Assembly: GCA_024449915.1 (NCBI GenBank)
Contig: JAMZAV010002199.1
Coordinates: 42,380-106,379 of the forward strand
DNA length: 64,000 nt
Reading direction: 5' to 3'
Source: Sweltsa coloradensis
Taxonomy: Eukaryota; Arthropoda; Insecta; Plecoptera; Chloroperlidae
The position numbers and the translations under genes were made by a program. The first letter of the stretch is position 1. Each line of letters opens with the position of its first letter. Shown here piece after piece: positions 22,040 to 32,505 of this stretch. Below the pieces are notes generated by a model, which saw only the letters and a list, made by a program, of their open reading frames with translations, had not been told where the DNA came from and searched no databases.

Positions 22040-22800
22040 ATGGGCTATTAAACATCATTTTATGTTGCCACGTCCAACTCTGCGTTGGATCAGCATTGAA
22101 GATGGGCCTCTCAATTTTTGTTATGTCCTGCCACCAAGCCTCTCATTCCACCACATTCCAGTCTCCTCCTCACTGTTCCACATATTTTCTCACACTATTC
22201 TGCCATTGTTACTTGATCTCGGATATCCTCATTCCGTATTTGGTCCCATATGGTCTTACCTACAATGCTTCTCAAAACTTCACATCTATAGCTTGCACAA
22301 AGTTCTCATCCACTGTTGTCATATTCCAAGTCTTGCTGCATAATATGTCAGTATTGGAACAAATGAGGTATGGTAGATGGTAACCTTGCACTTGTTTGGT
22401 ACTTCTCTGTTCCGTATGAGATCTCGAATAAATTGGAATAACCCAACAGATTGCTGCGTCTTTCCTCCTATCTCTGGTTGAATCCTTCCATCGCATGCTA
22501 CCATGCCCACCAGTCACCACGTACTTAAAAGTCTCTGTCCTCCTAGAAGAAACCTGGCATTCCTAGTTGTATCTCGTGTCATCATCATTGTTTCACTCTT
22601 GCCACTTCCAAACACCAGACCATATTCTCCTGCCACCACACTCCACACATCAACTTGAGATTGAACCTTCTCTTCATCCTCTCCTCATACCAATAGATTG
22701 TCTGCAAATAACATTATTTTCATACATTCTTCTCCGATCTTCTCCGATTTTGTCTATGACAATAATGAACAACAGTGGTGACAGTACACCCCCAACCACA
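22040..22800 (-). pseudogene. LINE reverse-transcriptase fragment
   Basis: The minus strand shows RT palm and thumb pieces in several frames: VLSPLLFIIVID (about 22790-22755), then VACDGRIQPEIGGKTQQSVG, RDLIRNREVPNKCKVTIYHT, SFVPILTYYA and the KTWNMTTVDENFVQAIDVKF tail (about 22510-22272). This is the C-terminal half of a non-LTR RT of the jockey/RTE-like kind with several frameshifts. No endonuclease or 3' tail is preserved. Confidence 0.75.
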
Positions 22801-22899
22801 CTTTTTTTAGTACATAACTATGCAATCAAAGTCAGAGTATGGGGTTTCAGACTTTCAGTACCCTTCAAATTATTTTTAAAATATTGTTTTATTTTTTAT

Positions 22900-24060
22900 A
22901 ATCGCTTTTAGAGTATACCAATTAACCACATAAACTTTTTTTTATATATCAATCTTCTTCTGTTTTGGGGGAATGGTCGTGGGGCTCGAAGCCTCTCCCC
23001 TGGTAGTTTTAGTGCCTGGTGCGAAGCACCTATAACTAAAAATCTGATGTGTGCCAGAGTTGGGCGATGGACAGCGTCCTTGCGCTGCATGGTAATTGGT
23101 GACAGGCACCGTTGATTTCGGTAAAATACCGCCGGAACTTGAAAATGGCAACAAACTTCTAGGATTTGCATCCGTGGCAGAAAAGTCCCACAAGAGACAT
23201 CCAAGGAGAGTTATTTTTATCGTCACGGAGGTCTTAGTCGTGGGTCCACTACACCCACTCGACGACGACCGGCGATGAGACGTTGACGAGCCCGCAGAAG
23301 CCGTGCCTGACGACGTGGAGGCAAGAAACGAGGTCCAAGAGCTGCAATTTGGGGCGCGGGAATACGTCGCTTCTTCTCGGAATAATGTGGCAAGTGCAGA
23401 AACCTGGGGATGGGGTACTTAATTAAAAGCGTACCGAGCCCACATCATCGACAAGCGAACAATGCTCAACCAGAGATCGGCTAACGAAATGGGAAGTCCA
23501 TGTGGTGAACAAGATTCATCCGCAGACGAAGCCAAAAAACATCAAGGCTAATCTCAAAACAATTTCGTATGTGCGTCGTTAACAAGAGCGCTCATCTTCT
23601 TTTCGCCCAGGGAGAAAATGTACAAATTGATAACTTTGGTAAAGCATAACGCAAATTCAAATGCAAATGTAATGGCCAATATAATTGGCTATGCATTCAA
23701 AATCAGGTTTCTTTTCGGGGGAGAAAGAGGGCGATGGTCCCTGTCACTGTTAATCATTTTCATTGAGGCAGAGGCCATTCTTGGAAAAGTATTAACATTG
23801 TGTGCTTCATTGTTTCATGTGACCATTTTCACAGCTGGTGGTGCCAGTAATGAGATTTTCCCATTTTTGAAAACTTTGGTACATATGAAATGCTTGGTTG
23901 CCTCGGCGCCTTAGGCTCGAGCCCTATTATAGTCTATACCTTAATACGGCGACTCGTGAGACTCTGATCCCGCCACTGAAAATACTTACTGAAGGTTTTC
24001 TCCTGGTCTAATTCGAATGTTCCCTTCTGATTCGACCTGTTGGGATACTTACCCCATTGC
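22900..24060. other. unassigned CYP4 intron segment
   Basis: 22960-23610 is GC-richer than its surroundings and has open frames on both strands, but I recognise no domain. It may be more of the LINE or a separate TE. 23610-24060 gives nothing. Confidence 0.4.
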
Positions 24061-24069
24061 AGCCCACTT

Positions 24070-24163
24070 CCCAAAAGTAGAGATATCCCAGGCAAACTAA
24101 AAAAACTTATAAAAAAGCTCATCCATCAACGCGACTAAGAAAAGCGTTCGCGAAGCGGCCTAG
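24070..24163 (+). mobile_element. Helitron-like 3' end next to a CYP4 splice donor
   Basis: Matches the terminal part of the family (GCAAACTAAAAAAACTTATAA, AAGCTCATCCATCAACGCG). The hairpin AACGC/GCGTT is intact, followed by CGCGAAGCGGCCTAG and T. It ends at 24163, 17 bp from the last base of the CYP4 exon at 24180. The 5' part of this copy was not identified. Confidence 0.6.
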
Positions 24164-24179
24164 TGTTATTATATCATAC

Positions 24180-24361
24180 TTGCTCGGAAGATGCACTTCC
24201 TCTTCTATCGCCCGAGGGATTATGGCGGCAACAGGGAACAGCCTCAGCGTCTCCTTGATGCATCGCTCCAGGACCGGAAGGTTCTGCAAGTCCCCGTAAG
24301 TCGCTGGTCGGGAGTCCGAGCCGAACACGTCGTCCAACTCTCGGTGGACCTCGCCCTGGAT
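24180..24361 (-). CDS. cytochrome P450 CYP4-type, K-helix exon
   Basis: 182 bp: acceptor TTCCAG (complement 24362-24367), donor GTATGA (complement 24174-24179). It encodes IQGEVHRELDDVFGSDSRPA, then TYGDLQNLPVLERCIKETLR and LFPVAAIIPRAIEEEVHLPS plus two bases of a Lys codon. ETLR is the ExxR motif of the K helix that, with the PERF motif, locks the heme pocket. DSRPAT...LERCIKETLRL is typical of CYP4. It splices in frame to 13584-13748 across a 10.4-kb intron. The oxygen-binding I-helix and N-terminal exons should lie further right on the plus coordinate but were not found. Confidence 0.87.
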
Positions 24362-24445
24362 CTGGAACATACGATTGTGTTTCAAGAGCACTAATTCGAA
24401 GGCATTAAATCTTTGGCGCAAAGAGTTTAAGAACTCAATACTTCA

Positions 24446-24880
24446 TTTTTTTCTTGGAATCACAGGAAACACACGACTGTAAAAACGTTTGTAAAATTTA
24501 CGTTTAACGCACGTGTAGTGTGGGCTCTGTGTGGTGTGTAAGTAACGTACGTTTTTCTGCGCCACTGTTAGTGTGTAATTCATACATTCCTTGCCCACAC
24601 CGCGCCCACACCGTAAAAAAAGTACGCATTTCAACAGTTTCTGTACGTGTGTTGCCTGTGTGGGCAACGCATGAATAGTTCCTCTACGGTTAGGTGTGTG
24701 ACTCGTAGGCACCTTACCCACACAGCGCCCACAACACAAAACGTTCACGTATTTAACTTGTTTTTGTGTCTGTGTTGCCCAATGCGATGTCCAATGAACG
24801 TACGTCAAGTCGCGCTACGATCCGTGTGTTTCTCATATGCACCTTATACTCAAACCGCGCCCATACTATCAAAACTAGAC
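24446..24880. repeat. degenerate tandem repeat, unit about 120-130 bp
   Basis: Successive units start near ACCGCGCCCACAC, ACAGCGCCCACAAC and ACCGCGCCCATAC and share TGTGTTGCC and ACGTACGT-like phrases. The open frames through it (Cys-, His- and Thr-rich) come from the repeat and show no domain. Confidence 0.5.
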
Positions 24881-24989
24881 GTGTTAAAAAAAATGAATTT
24901 TAAATATTTAAGACTTTCGCGACCCGAATATATTACAAAAGGTGCGAAACGGGTCATTTCGCCGCGTCGCGTGTTTACACTTACTTAGT

Positions 24990-25860
24990 GTGTGAGTTCG
25001 ACATTTCGGAACCACTGTGTGTTTCATCCTTAGGACGACTGATTGTTGAAAGTGCGTTTGCTCGTTGCCTCTCTCGTTTGGGATCGTGTTTGAATGCCTT
25101 GACCAATGGCAATGGGGCTGGCCACATGTGCGTCCGTTGCAATCTCGCAGGTAGTTGTTACACCCCCCCTTGTTGTGACGTCTGCGGGTGAGGTGTGGGT
25201 TGTTAGTGATTGTGAGTGGTTGTGTTGATGAGAGGAGGCCATTGTCTCCATGAAAGTTGTTGGGATTTTTCTTAATCTCCACTGCCTCGCGAATTAGTCT
25301 GGGCCAGTAAGTGGGGTCGAAATAAGTACCCTGGTGTCTCCAAACATGATCTGGTGGTTATCGTCACCTATGTGTTCCAACTCATGTTTGGCTACCGCAG
25401 ACTTTGTGTCGTAACATTTAGCACAGTGAGCTTTGTGTTCTTTTATTCTCGTGGTGATGTTTCGCGCAGTTCGACCCCATATACACTTTTTCCACATTTG
25501 CACGGGATTTCGTACACACCTAAGGTCAACTAAAGGGGGGAAAAAGGGCTTTATTGGTTTTTAGATTGTTTCTAATCATATTACAGGGTTTGTAAACCAG
25601 GAGTATGTTGTGCTTGGCGAGAAATCTGCCCAAACCGTCTGTCGTACGGTGAACGTAGGTAGAGATGCCCACTTAGGTTTAGCCTGGCTTTGATCAACTG
25701 CAATTACCGATTTTCCTGTCATTTACGATTTAAAGGGTTTTTTATGTTATATCGTTCATACCCATTGTCCTGCAAAACTTCGTGACATGTTGTTTTTCGT
25801 TTTCATAGCTGCGTCGTCAGACAGTCGCTTTGGGCCCTGGTTACTAACGTGTTGATATGA
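24990..25860 (-). mobile_element. Penelope-like element, 3' part with GIY-YIG endonuclease
   Basis: The minus strand reads GRFLAKHNILLVYKPCNMIR (about 25640-25560), then KCIWGRTARNITTRIKEHKA, KSAVAKHELEHIGDDNHQIM (25503-25294) and EIKKNPNNFHGDNGLLSST (25282-25220). This is the order at the C-terminus of Penelope-like polyproteins: RT thumb, then the GIY-YIG nuclease with its Arg-rich helix and the KNPNNFNRD motif. Frameshifts separate the pieces and the RT core is missing. The first GIY-YIG Tyr region is degraded. Confidence 0.8.
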
Positions 25861-25904
25861 GATGACAGCAGTTTTTGAGATGGGTGATGGTGAGATGTTG
25901 CGTG

Positions 25905-26315
25905 CATTTATATTAAACCTATAGTAGGTAGATTAGCAGTCTCCTATACCTCCGCACAGGCGCGAGCGTAGCAAATTGAAGACTCAACCGGCCCATTTCA
26001 AGATGGCGAATTTTGGGGTTTTAATTTATGCTTTTTTTAAAGCAATAAAGTATTTACTGGATTGTTTGATATGGTTTTAGCTTGTGCAGCATGGTATTAA
26101 ACAAAAGAAACAATACGAAGTGATTGCATAAGGGAATTAGTAATCATTTGGTGTTAAAGGCTAGTATGCTTACCTGTCAACCTGGCGGCAAACTTGAGAA
26201 CTATTTGGCCACAAATCGCTCCCATTTGATTAACATGTAAACGTCATTTAAGATGGCTTCTAATTGTACCGGAAGTGGACCACCGACTGCTGGTCTAGCC
26301 AATTATATAGGTGTC
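25905..26315. mobile_element. MITE, same family as 5873-6289 (opposite orientation)
   Basis: Left end ATATTAAACCTATAGTAGGT and right end AATTATATAGGTGTCTATGG. The body is the reverse complement of the 5873 copy, with CTTGTGCAGCATGGTATTAA on plus. Confidence 0.65.
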
Positions 26316-27949
26316 TATGGTTTCGTGAATGTAGGGGTCAGTGTGTGTCTCTTTCCTATGTACCGCATGTCCTATGCTGCCATCTTTCCCTTCCGGGTAA
26401 AAGTAGTTCAAGGAAAGGAAGTTTCCCGTACCGTTCTACCCCCATAGTGAACTGTATGTCTGTGTGGAGACTATTCAGGCGTTATTATAAAAACTCCCCG
26501 AGGGCTGTCAAACCATGAGTCTATCGCAAAATAATACGGCGGTCCAAACCTCCTCCTAGTAATATATCTCCTCTACCTCTACCCTTTTCAAGTACCTTAT
26601 CCGCATTTTGCCTTTTAATTCGTCTAACTCTATAAATGTCATGTTCTTTGTTTTCTTTGATGCAATGTTAAACTAAACTTGTAACTCTGTAATCACTGGG
26701 GTCAAGCTACAGAGGACCACACTTGGCCCCGCATTAAACCCTCCAGCCTTTTGGGGAGGTAAAATTCAATAAAATAAATAATGATAAAGGTAACGCGTCA
26801 GTGGTAATGAACAGAGGAAGATTACAACCTAAAAATGAAGGAATTGTTAAAGAACCCGGCATATAGGAAACTTGTAAGGACGGGGTTTTTTTTTTTTGGG
26901 GGGTTGGGGAAAAAAGAAATGGTTTTTTTTTTGAGGTTGGAGGGGTTTTTGCCGGTTGCATTTTGAATTTTTTTTAAATACCCCCCTATTTAGTAGGCCC
27001 CTTTAAGTTTTGAAAAGAAAAAGGGGTACCAATCCCCCTCGGCAAAAAAGGGCGGGCAAGAGGGGTCAGGGGGTTTTTTCAAACCGCATTCAGTGCCATT
27101 TTGGGTAAATTTAAAAAAGGGTTTCCTAGTTTCCCTTTGGAAGTTTTTGTTGGAGCTTTCGGGATTAAAAAAAACCAGGGGCGGGGTAAACCATGGTTTA
27201 AAAGCAGAAAATCCCCCGCCCAAACCTCCTTGTAAAATTTTTCCCAAAACCCTTTTCAGAAAACTTATGTTTTGCTTTTAATTGTTACCAAAAATGTCTG
27301 TCTTTTCTTGTTGTCTTTGTTCTTTTATCACGTGTCCTCGAACCTTGGTCAAGTAAAAAGGGGAAAACCTTTTTTAGGCGGGGGGGAACTTTGGGGGGGA
27401 AAATTTAAATAAAAAAAATTAAGAACCGGTTAAAAAATTTGAAGGGAAAACCAAAAAAATTTTTTTCAAAATTGGAAAAAAACTTTTAACCCCAAAGTCC
27501 CCTTTTTCTAAAAAACAAAACCCCAAATTTTAAACCTTTTAAAAAAGGGAAATTTCAACAAGCCAAAAAATTCAAAAATTTGTAAAGGGGGACCCGAAAA
27601 CGGAATAGAAACAAAAAAAAAAAACCCCGGCCTATATAAAAGTAAAACAACGCACTTTTTCCCAAAAAAACTTAAAAATTTCCTAAGGCCCATTTTAAAA
27701 CCACTCCTTTGAAAAGGATTCCCGGAAAATTTTTGGGAAAAGGACAAACCCCCCGGCCCCAAGTGAAAATGCCGGGGAGGCCCTTTGGGTGGCTTTTAAA
27801 GGGGGAAAGCGGATTTTTAAAATCAGTTTTGGTCAAAAAGCTTAAAGATCCTCGAAGCAGCCAATTTTCAAAACCCATGGGCAGAGACCTCTCTGGTTTC
27901 CCCCCCCTCCCCCGTTTGTCCCCTCGGGGAAGGTCGGCCCTGATTCCGA

Positions 27950-28650
27950 GGCCTGATAACAGTCTAGGAAGGGAAAGGAGACCCTCTTTTTGCTGGCGGT
28001 GGGATGCCCGGGGAGGGGGCCCCTCGACGGAATCGCCAGTTTCTGGGGCGATCCAGTCTCGCTGAACGCATGCACGTCTGGAAGCAGCAACAGAAAATTA
28101 TAAAACTTACCCCGGAAGCGGGACCCTCGGCCGGGGGGGGAATCCCGGGGGCGACCCCGTCCGTAGTTGGGGGGGGGGGGGGGGGGGGTGTTTGGGGGGG
28201 GGGTTTGTGGGGGGGGGTTTTTGTGGGGGGGGGGGGGGGGGGGGGGTTTTTGTTTTGGGTTTTTTTGTGGTGCCTTTCTGGGGGGGAAAGGGGGGGGGGG
28301 GGTTTGGGGGGGGGGGGTTGGGGGGGGGTTGGGGGTTTGGGGGTTTTGGGTGGCGCATGCACGTTTTGGAAGCAGGAGACAGACAATGATCAACGTGCCA
28401 GGAAGGAGGACAATTTGTTGCTGGCGGTGGTGATCCCCGGGGGGAGCGGACTCCCTCGGGGAACTCGTCCAGCTTTGGGCGATACATTTTCCGCTGAACG
28501 CATGCACTTCTGGAACAGGAGACAGACAAGATAAACGGTCCAGGAAGGAGGACACACTCTTTTTGTGGCGGTGGTGAGCCCGGGGAGCGGACTCCTCGAC
28601 GGAATCCCCAGTTTTCTGCACTTTTTCGCTGAACGCATGCGCTGTTGCAA
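27950..28650. repeat. minisatellite, unit about 140 bp, roughly four copies
   Basis: Units share GCTGAACGCATGCAC, GGCGGTGGTGA, CGACGGAATC and GGAGACAGACAA. The GCATGCAC or GCATGCGC landmarks fall near 28067, 28355, 28500 and 28637; the interval around 28160-28330 is replaced by poly-G/T. Glycine- or proline-rich frames through it are artefacts of base composition. Confidence 0.65.
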
Positions 28651-28654
28651 GTGA

Positions 28655-30510
28655 AGTAGGTTTAGGTTTTGATTGTATTTTTTTGTTTTGTTTAGTTACT
28701 CATTATTGGTTTATTAAGGGTACTTTCCGAATGTCCCCCACGCGCCCAAAACACCCAGACATCCCCCAAGTCCCCGAGGTTAACATGGGCTTTACGGGCG
28801 TTGTGATGGCGGCGGGTTTTACGAATGCTTTGGGCACGCCCAAGTGCAATTTAAAAGGCCTTTACACGAGAAATTTAGTTGCAGAATGCATTGCCGAAAT
28901 TTAAATTGAATAAAGTGGATACACATTTCCATAACGCATTACACGCCTTCTGAAAATTGCAGCAATAATTCCAAAAAAAGATGGGCTAAAACTTTCACAA
29001 CTTTGCTAGAAATTAATTCCCCGGAAAAAGGGTCTTTTAATTGCAGCTTGGGCGTCCCCCAAAGCTTTCCCGTAAACACCGCCCCCATCACAACGCCGTC
29101 AACGGAATTTTCACTAAAAAGAAATTATTAAAAGGCGTAACAAATACCTGCTGGAATAAACTGCCCCCTGCATTAAGTTTTTTTGGTTTTAGAAAAACTA
29201 GAAAAAAACTTTATCAACTGAAAAGAAATAAAAATTAAATAACAAACATTTATAATAGGTACGTCAGGGTCATATAAAAATAAAGAGGTCTGAAAGAACC
29301 TCTTTCACCACATCTCGTGGTCAACTCTGGGTGTATTTTTTAAAACCCCTGAAAACTCATTATCGACGATGGTTCCTAGACTTTTGGTTATTTATTTATT
29401 TAGGAGCTTTAAAAGTCTTGGTCAACAAAATATAAATATCTAGAAGGCTCAAAAGTAAAATAAATTTTTATCAAAAAAAAAAGCATAAAACAAACTTTGT
29501 GGTTTTGCAAATAAATTTGACACCCCAGATAAAATTTATTAAAAATTTATTGAAACTAAGGCAAATATAAAAACTAAGGGTTTCTTAATACTATGCCAAG
29601 GCCAAGGATCGAATAATGCTTCTTTACGTTCCTATTATATTTCTTCTAGGCTTTTATAGTTTTCCCGGTGAAAAAGAGAATTTTCCCTTTTACATTTTTG
29701 CAGCCCTGTTTCTTATTTTCTCGATAAGCAGTTCACAGGGGATATAAATAATTACACCCAAAAGTTGACCTCAGTGCGGTGAAAAAAGGGGTTTTTTCAG
29801 CCTCTTGATTTATATAAACCCCGGCTGTACATTTAAGTGTTGTTTATTTTCAATTTCATAAAAATTAATATAGGTATGTTCAAAAATATGACTTTTATTT
29901 AAAAAAAATGAACACTGTTCACGATCAGGTATGTACACAATGCGTAATTTAAAAAAACCCAAATTAGTAAATTTTAAATTTTTTGACCTTAATGTCTAAC
30001 TGAAAAATATTGTTAAAAATTCAAGTTTCCTTAACATAAAATTTTAATTTTTTTCATTGCCGAAATTTGGCTATTTGGTTAGTAATCGCTGTTGGTATGG
30101 AAGCGTGGGGGGCAGGGGGTTTTTCCTTCGAAAAAAATGTTGCAAAAACATCATAATCTGCGTTCGCTAAGGTGGAAAGCCTACCCGGTCTTTTAAATCT
30201 ACACCCGCGTTTTAAAAAAAATATCAAATCCCAAAAATAAAAATCCCTTAAACGTGGGGGTTGCCTAGTATCCAACATAGCAAGGCTTATTTAGATTCCT
30301 TAATTTAAAGGCTTGGCTCGCCTGCCTACCCAGCTAAGGGGGTATATGAAGTCAATCGACAACCAGGCATGACGAAATGGGTGTAGGCATTGAAAGCCCG
30401 TCAATACTCTCCCCGGGAAATTTCTGTGACCCACTTCCCGGAAGTTTAAAAGCGTGCCTGAAAAATTGTAAAATTATTCATTTTGTAAAAACCAAAGAGA
30501 GGTTCTCTGC
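28655..30510. other. unassigned
   Basis: AT-rich, several short frames without recognisable domains. 29041-29235 has a basic open frame (TKKKLLKGVTNTCWNKLP), of unknown origin and within the low-quality block. Nothing else was seen. Confidence 0.4.
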
Positions 30511-30514
30511 ACTA

Positions 30515-30966
30515 AACTACTAGAATCTAGTTTAAAAGGGGGGACGTGAGCACTAAACTACTTGAATCTAGTTCAGGGGTAGTGGCACTAAACTCTAGAT
30601 CTAGTTAAGGGGTACGGGCCCAAACTACAGTCTAGTTCAAGAGGTACTGACCTAAACTACTGAATCTAGTTCAAGGGGGGAGTGAGCACTAAACTACTGA
30701 ATCTAGTTTAAGAGTGTGAGCACTAAATACTTTAATCTAGTTCAAGGGGGACGTAAGTACTAATACTAGAATCTAATTCAAGGGGGACGTAGCCCTAAAC
30801 TACTAGAAACTAGTTCAGGGGGACGTGAGCACTAAAATACCGAAACTAGTTCAAGGGGTACGAAAATACTAAACTATAAATCAGTTAAGGGTACGTGAGC
30901 ACTAAAATACTGAATCTAGTCAAGGGGTAGTAATACTAAACTACTAGAATCTAATTTAAGGGGTGG
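30515..30966. repeat. minisatellite, unit about 35-42 bp, about 11 copies
   Basis: Units read roughly GAGCACTAAACTACTGAATC plus TAGTTCAAGGGGTACGT with point changes and indels. Unit length varies because of indels, as expected for low-quality consensus. There are no unique spacers, so this is not a CRISPR array. Confidence 0.8.
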
Positions 30967-31710
30967 TGGGTACCAACAGCAGTTTTTATTAGTCTAAACA
31001 AAAAAAAGAAAGTTTAATTTCTTACGAATTTTCTGTGTTAACAAAAACAATAACCCAAAACCCGGGTAAAATGGCAAAATTGGGAATTTTTAGCTAAGGA
31101 CCCATCGGCAAAACATTCAAAAGTAAAAAAAAGCGAGTGACATTGGAAGTTTTTTCGAGAAAAATTTGACCTTTTTTTGGGGGATCATGGCTCGATTTAT
31201 CTGTACATACACCGTTTTGTGTTTTGCAAAATTTAAACACTATCTTTTCAAGATTTTTATGCTGATTTTTAAGGGATTATAGTTTTAGACGCATATTTCG
31301 ACGTTTTGAATTTTTTTTGTCAAAGTTTTACAGAATGATTTTTTTAAGGGTCGTTTTAGGTTTTTTACCCTGCTTAGGTGCTAAGGGTATATGTGAATCC
31401 TAAAATAAGCAATTTAAGCCGATTAAGAATTTTCCTTTGTGCAATTTTTCAAATTTCAGGTTACAAAAAGTTTCAAAATTGTGCATAATTTTAGATTTAA
31501 GATTAACTGTTTTAAAAATTTATTAGTTTAGTTTTAATCAATGGTATTTATCCCAAAAATGATGTGGAAACTCACTGTGTTTCTGGGAAAAACAGTGAGA
31601 TTGCCAGTGTTTTTCAGTGTCTGACGAGGAGACGGGCGTTCCGAAAATTCACAAAGTAGTTTTTAAAAATAGACTTCGGTTAGTAGTTTTTAATACACTC
31701 GTCGAAAAAA
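30967..31710. other. unassigned AT-rich sequence
   Basis: Nothing recognised; homopolymer-rich. Confidence 0.4.
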
Positions 31711-31834
31711 TATATTATATGTTAGTACTTTAGACAGAAATTAAAAAAGTGGTGTAGTCACTTTTTTAATTTCTGTCTAAAGTACTAACATAACAGCGTC
31801 ATAGTCGCCTACTATAAAGCCAAGTTTTTTAAAC

Positions 31835-31881
<47 letters not shown>

Positions 31882-31907
31882 GTACTCTAGACAGTAAATA
31901 AAAAAAG

Positions 31908-31965
31908 TGACTACACCGGGGATCGAACCCGGGACTTTAGCTATCCGGGCTATGCTCTTACCACC
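31908..31965 (-). tRNA. tRNA-like sequence, 5'-truncated
   Basis: The minus strand has GGTAAGAGC (end of D-arm), anticodon arm TAGC-CCGGATA-GCTA with GGA at the anticodon position, T-arm CCGGG-TTCGATC-CCCGG, and tail GTGTAGTCA. The first acceptor strand and part of the D-arm are missing. Position 33 is C, as in the other foldback family. A pseudogene or tRNA-derived module. Confidence 0.35.
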
Positions 31966-32089
31966 TTTACAGAGATGGTTTGTATTCTCCAGTTAATTCG
32001 TATGTAGTCTTATAGGCAGTGCAATCTGCTCTACACACGTTATTAACAATGTACAAAATAGACAAAAAACTAAACAGTTTTGAATTGGT

Positions 32090-32161
32090 GGCCGTATAGC
32101 TCAGTTGGTAAGAGCATAGGCCGGACAGCTTAAGTCCCGGGTTCGATCCCCGGTGTAGTCA
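32090..32161 (+). tRNA. tRNA-like sequence with A and B boxes
   Basis: GGCCGTA, TAGCTCAGTTGG (A box), AAGAGC, T-arm CCGGG-TTCGATC-CCCGG (B box GGTTCGATCC). The acceptor strands pair imperfectly and the anticodon arm (ATAGGCCGGACAGCTTAAG) folds poorly. It is inside a mobile foldback, so a functional tRNA is unlikely. Confidence 0.35.
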
Positions 32162-32329
32162 CTTTTTAATTTTTGTCTAAAATACTAACATAACAGCGCA
32201 ATAGTCGCCTACTATAAAGCCAAGGTTAAACATATAGCTTTAAAAAGTGCTAGTAATTAGCACGAAAGGTTGTCTAAATAATTAACACTACACGGATAAC
32301 CGAAAGCTATTTATATATAATTTTCCGTG

Positions 32330-32505
32330 GGAAGCCGGCCCAGGACGCAATTCAAGCCCCTCTTCAGGTGTCTTATAAGGTATGTTGCGGATAGGACGAT
32401 TATGAAGGGATGTCTGAGGATTGTTTAAGAGGACTCAATCCCTTGCATTCGCATTAATTAACGACTGAGGAAAACCTCGGAAAAAAACTTCACTCAGGTT
32501 TTCCG
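32330..32505 (-). mobile_element. SINE copy (minus)
   Basis: The reverse complement contains TTTTTTTCCGAGGTTTTCCT, CAGTCGTTAATTAATGCGAA and GGGATTGAGTCCTC, which also occur in order at 34935-35105. The tRNA-like head is not well kept in this copy. Confidence 0.6.

Larger units (their letters stand above)
31715..32240. mobile_element. tRNA-tipped foldback element, second family
   Basis: Nested inverted repeats: TTAGTACTTTAGACAGAAAT with its complement at 31715-31795, then a (TA)n tract, then a tRNA-shaped sequence on the minus strand (31908-31965) facing another on plus (32090-32160). It closes with GTCTAAAATACTAACATAAC and AGTCGCCTACTATAAAGCC, which also occurs at the left. The collapsed copy is at 7925-8065. 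Confidence 0.65.

Noticed and set aside
27842..28650. Long proline-rich or glycine-rich proteins
   Set aside because: They come from poly-G/poly-C runs within a minisatellite in a low-quality block and occur on both strands.
30515..30966. Possible CRISPR-like array
   Set aside because: Repeats are contiguous and diverged with no unique spacers, and the genome is eukaryotic; it is a minisatellite.
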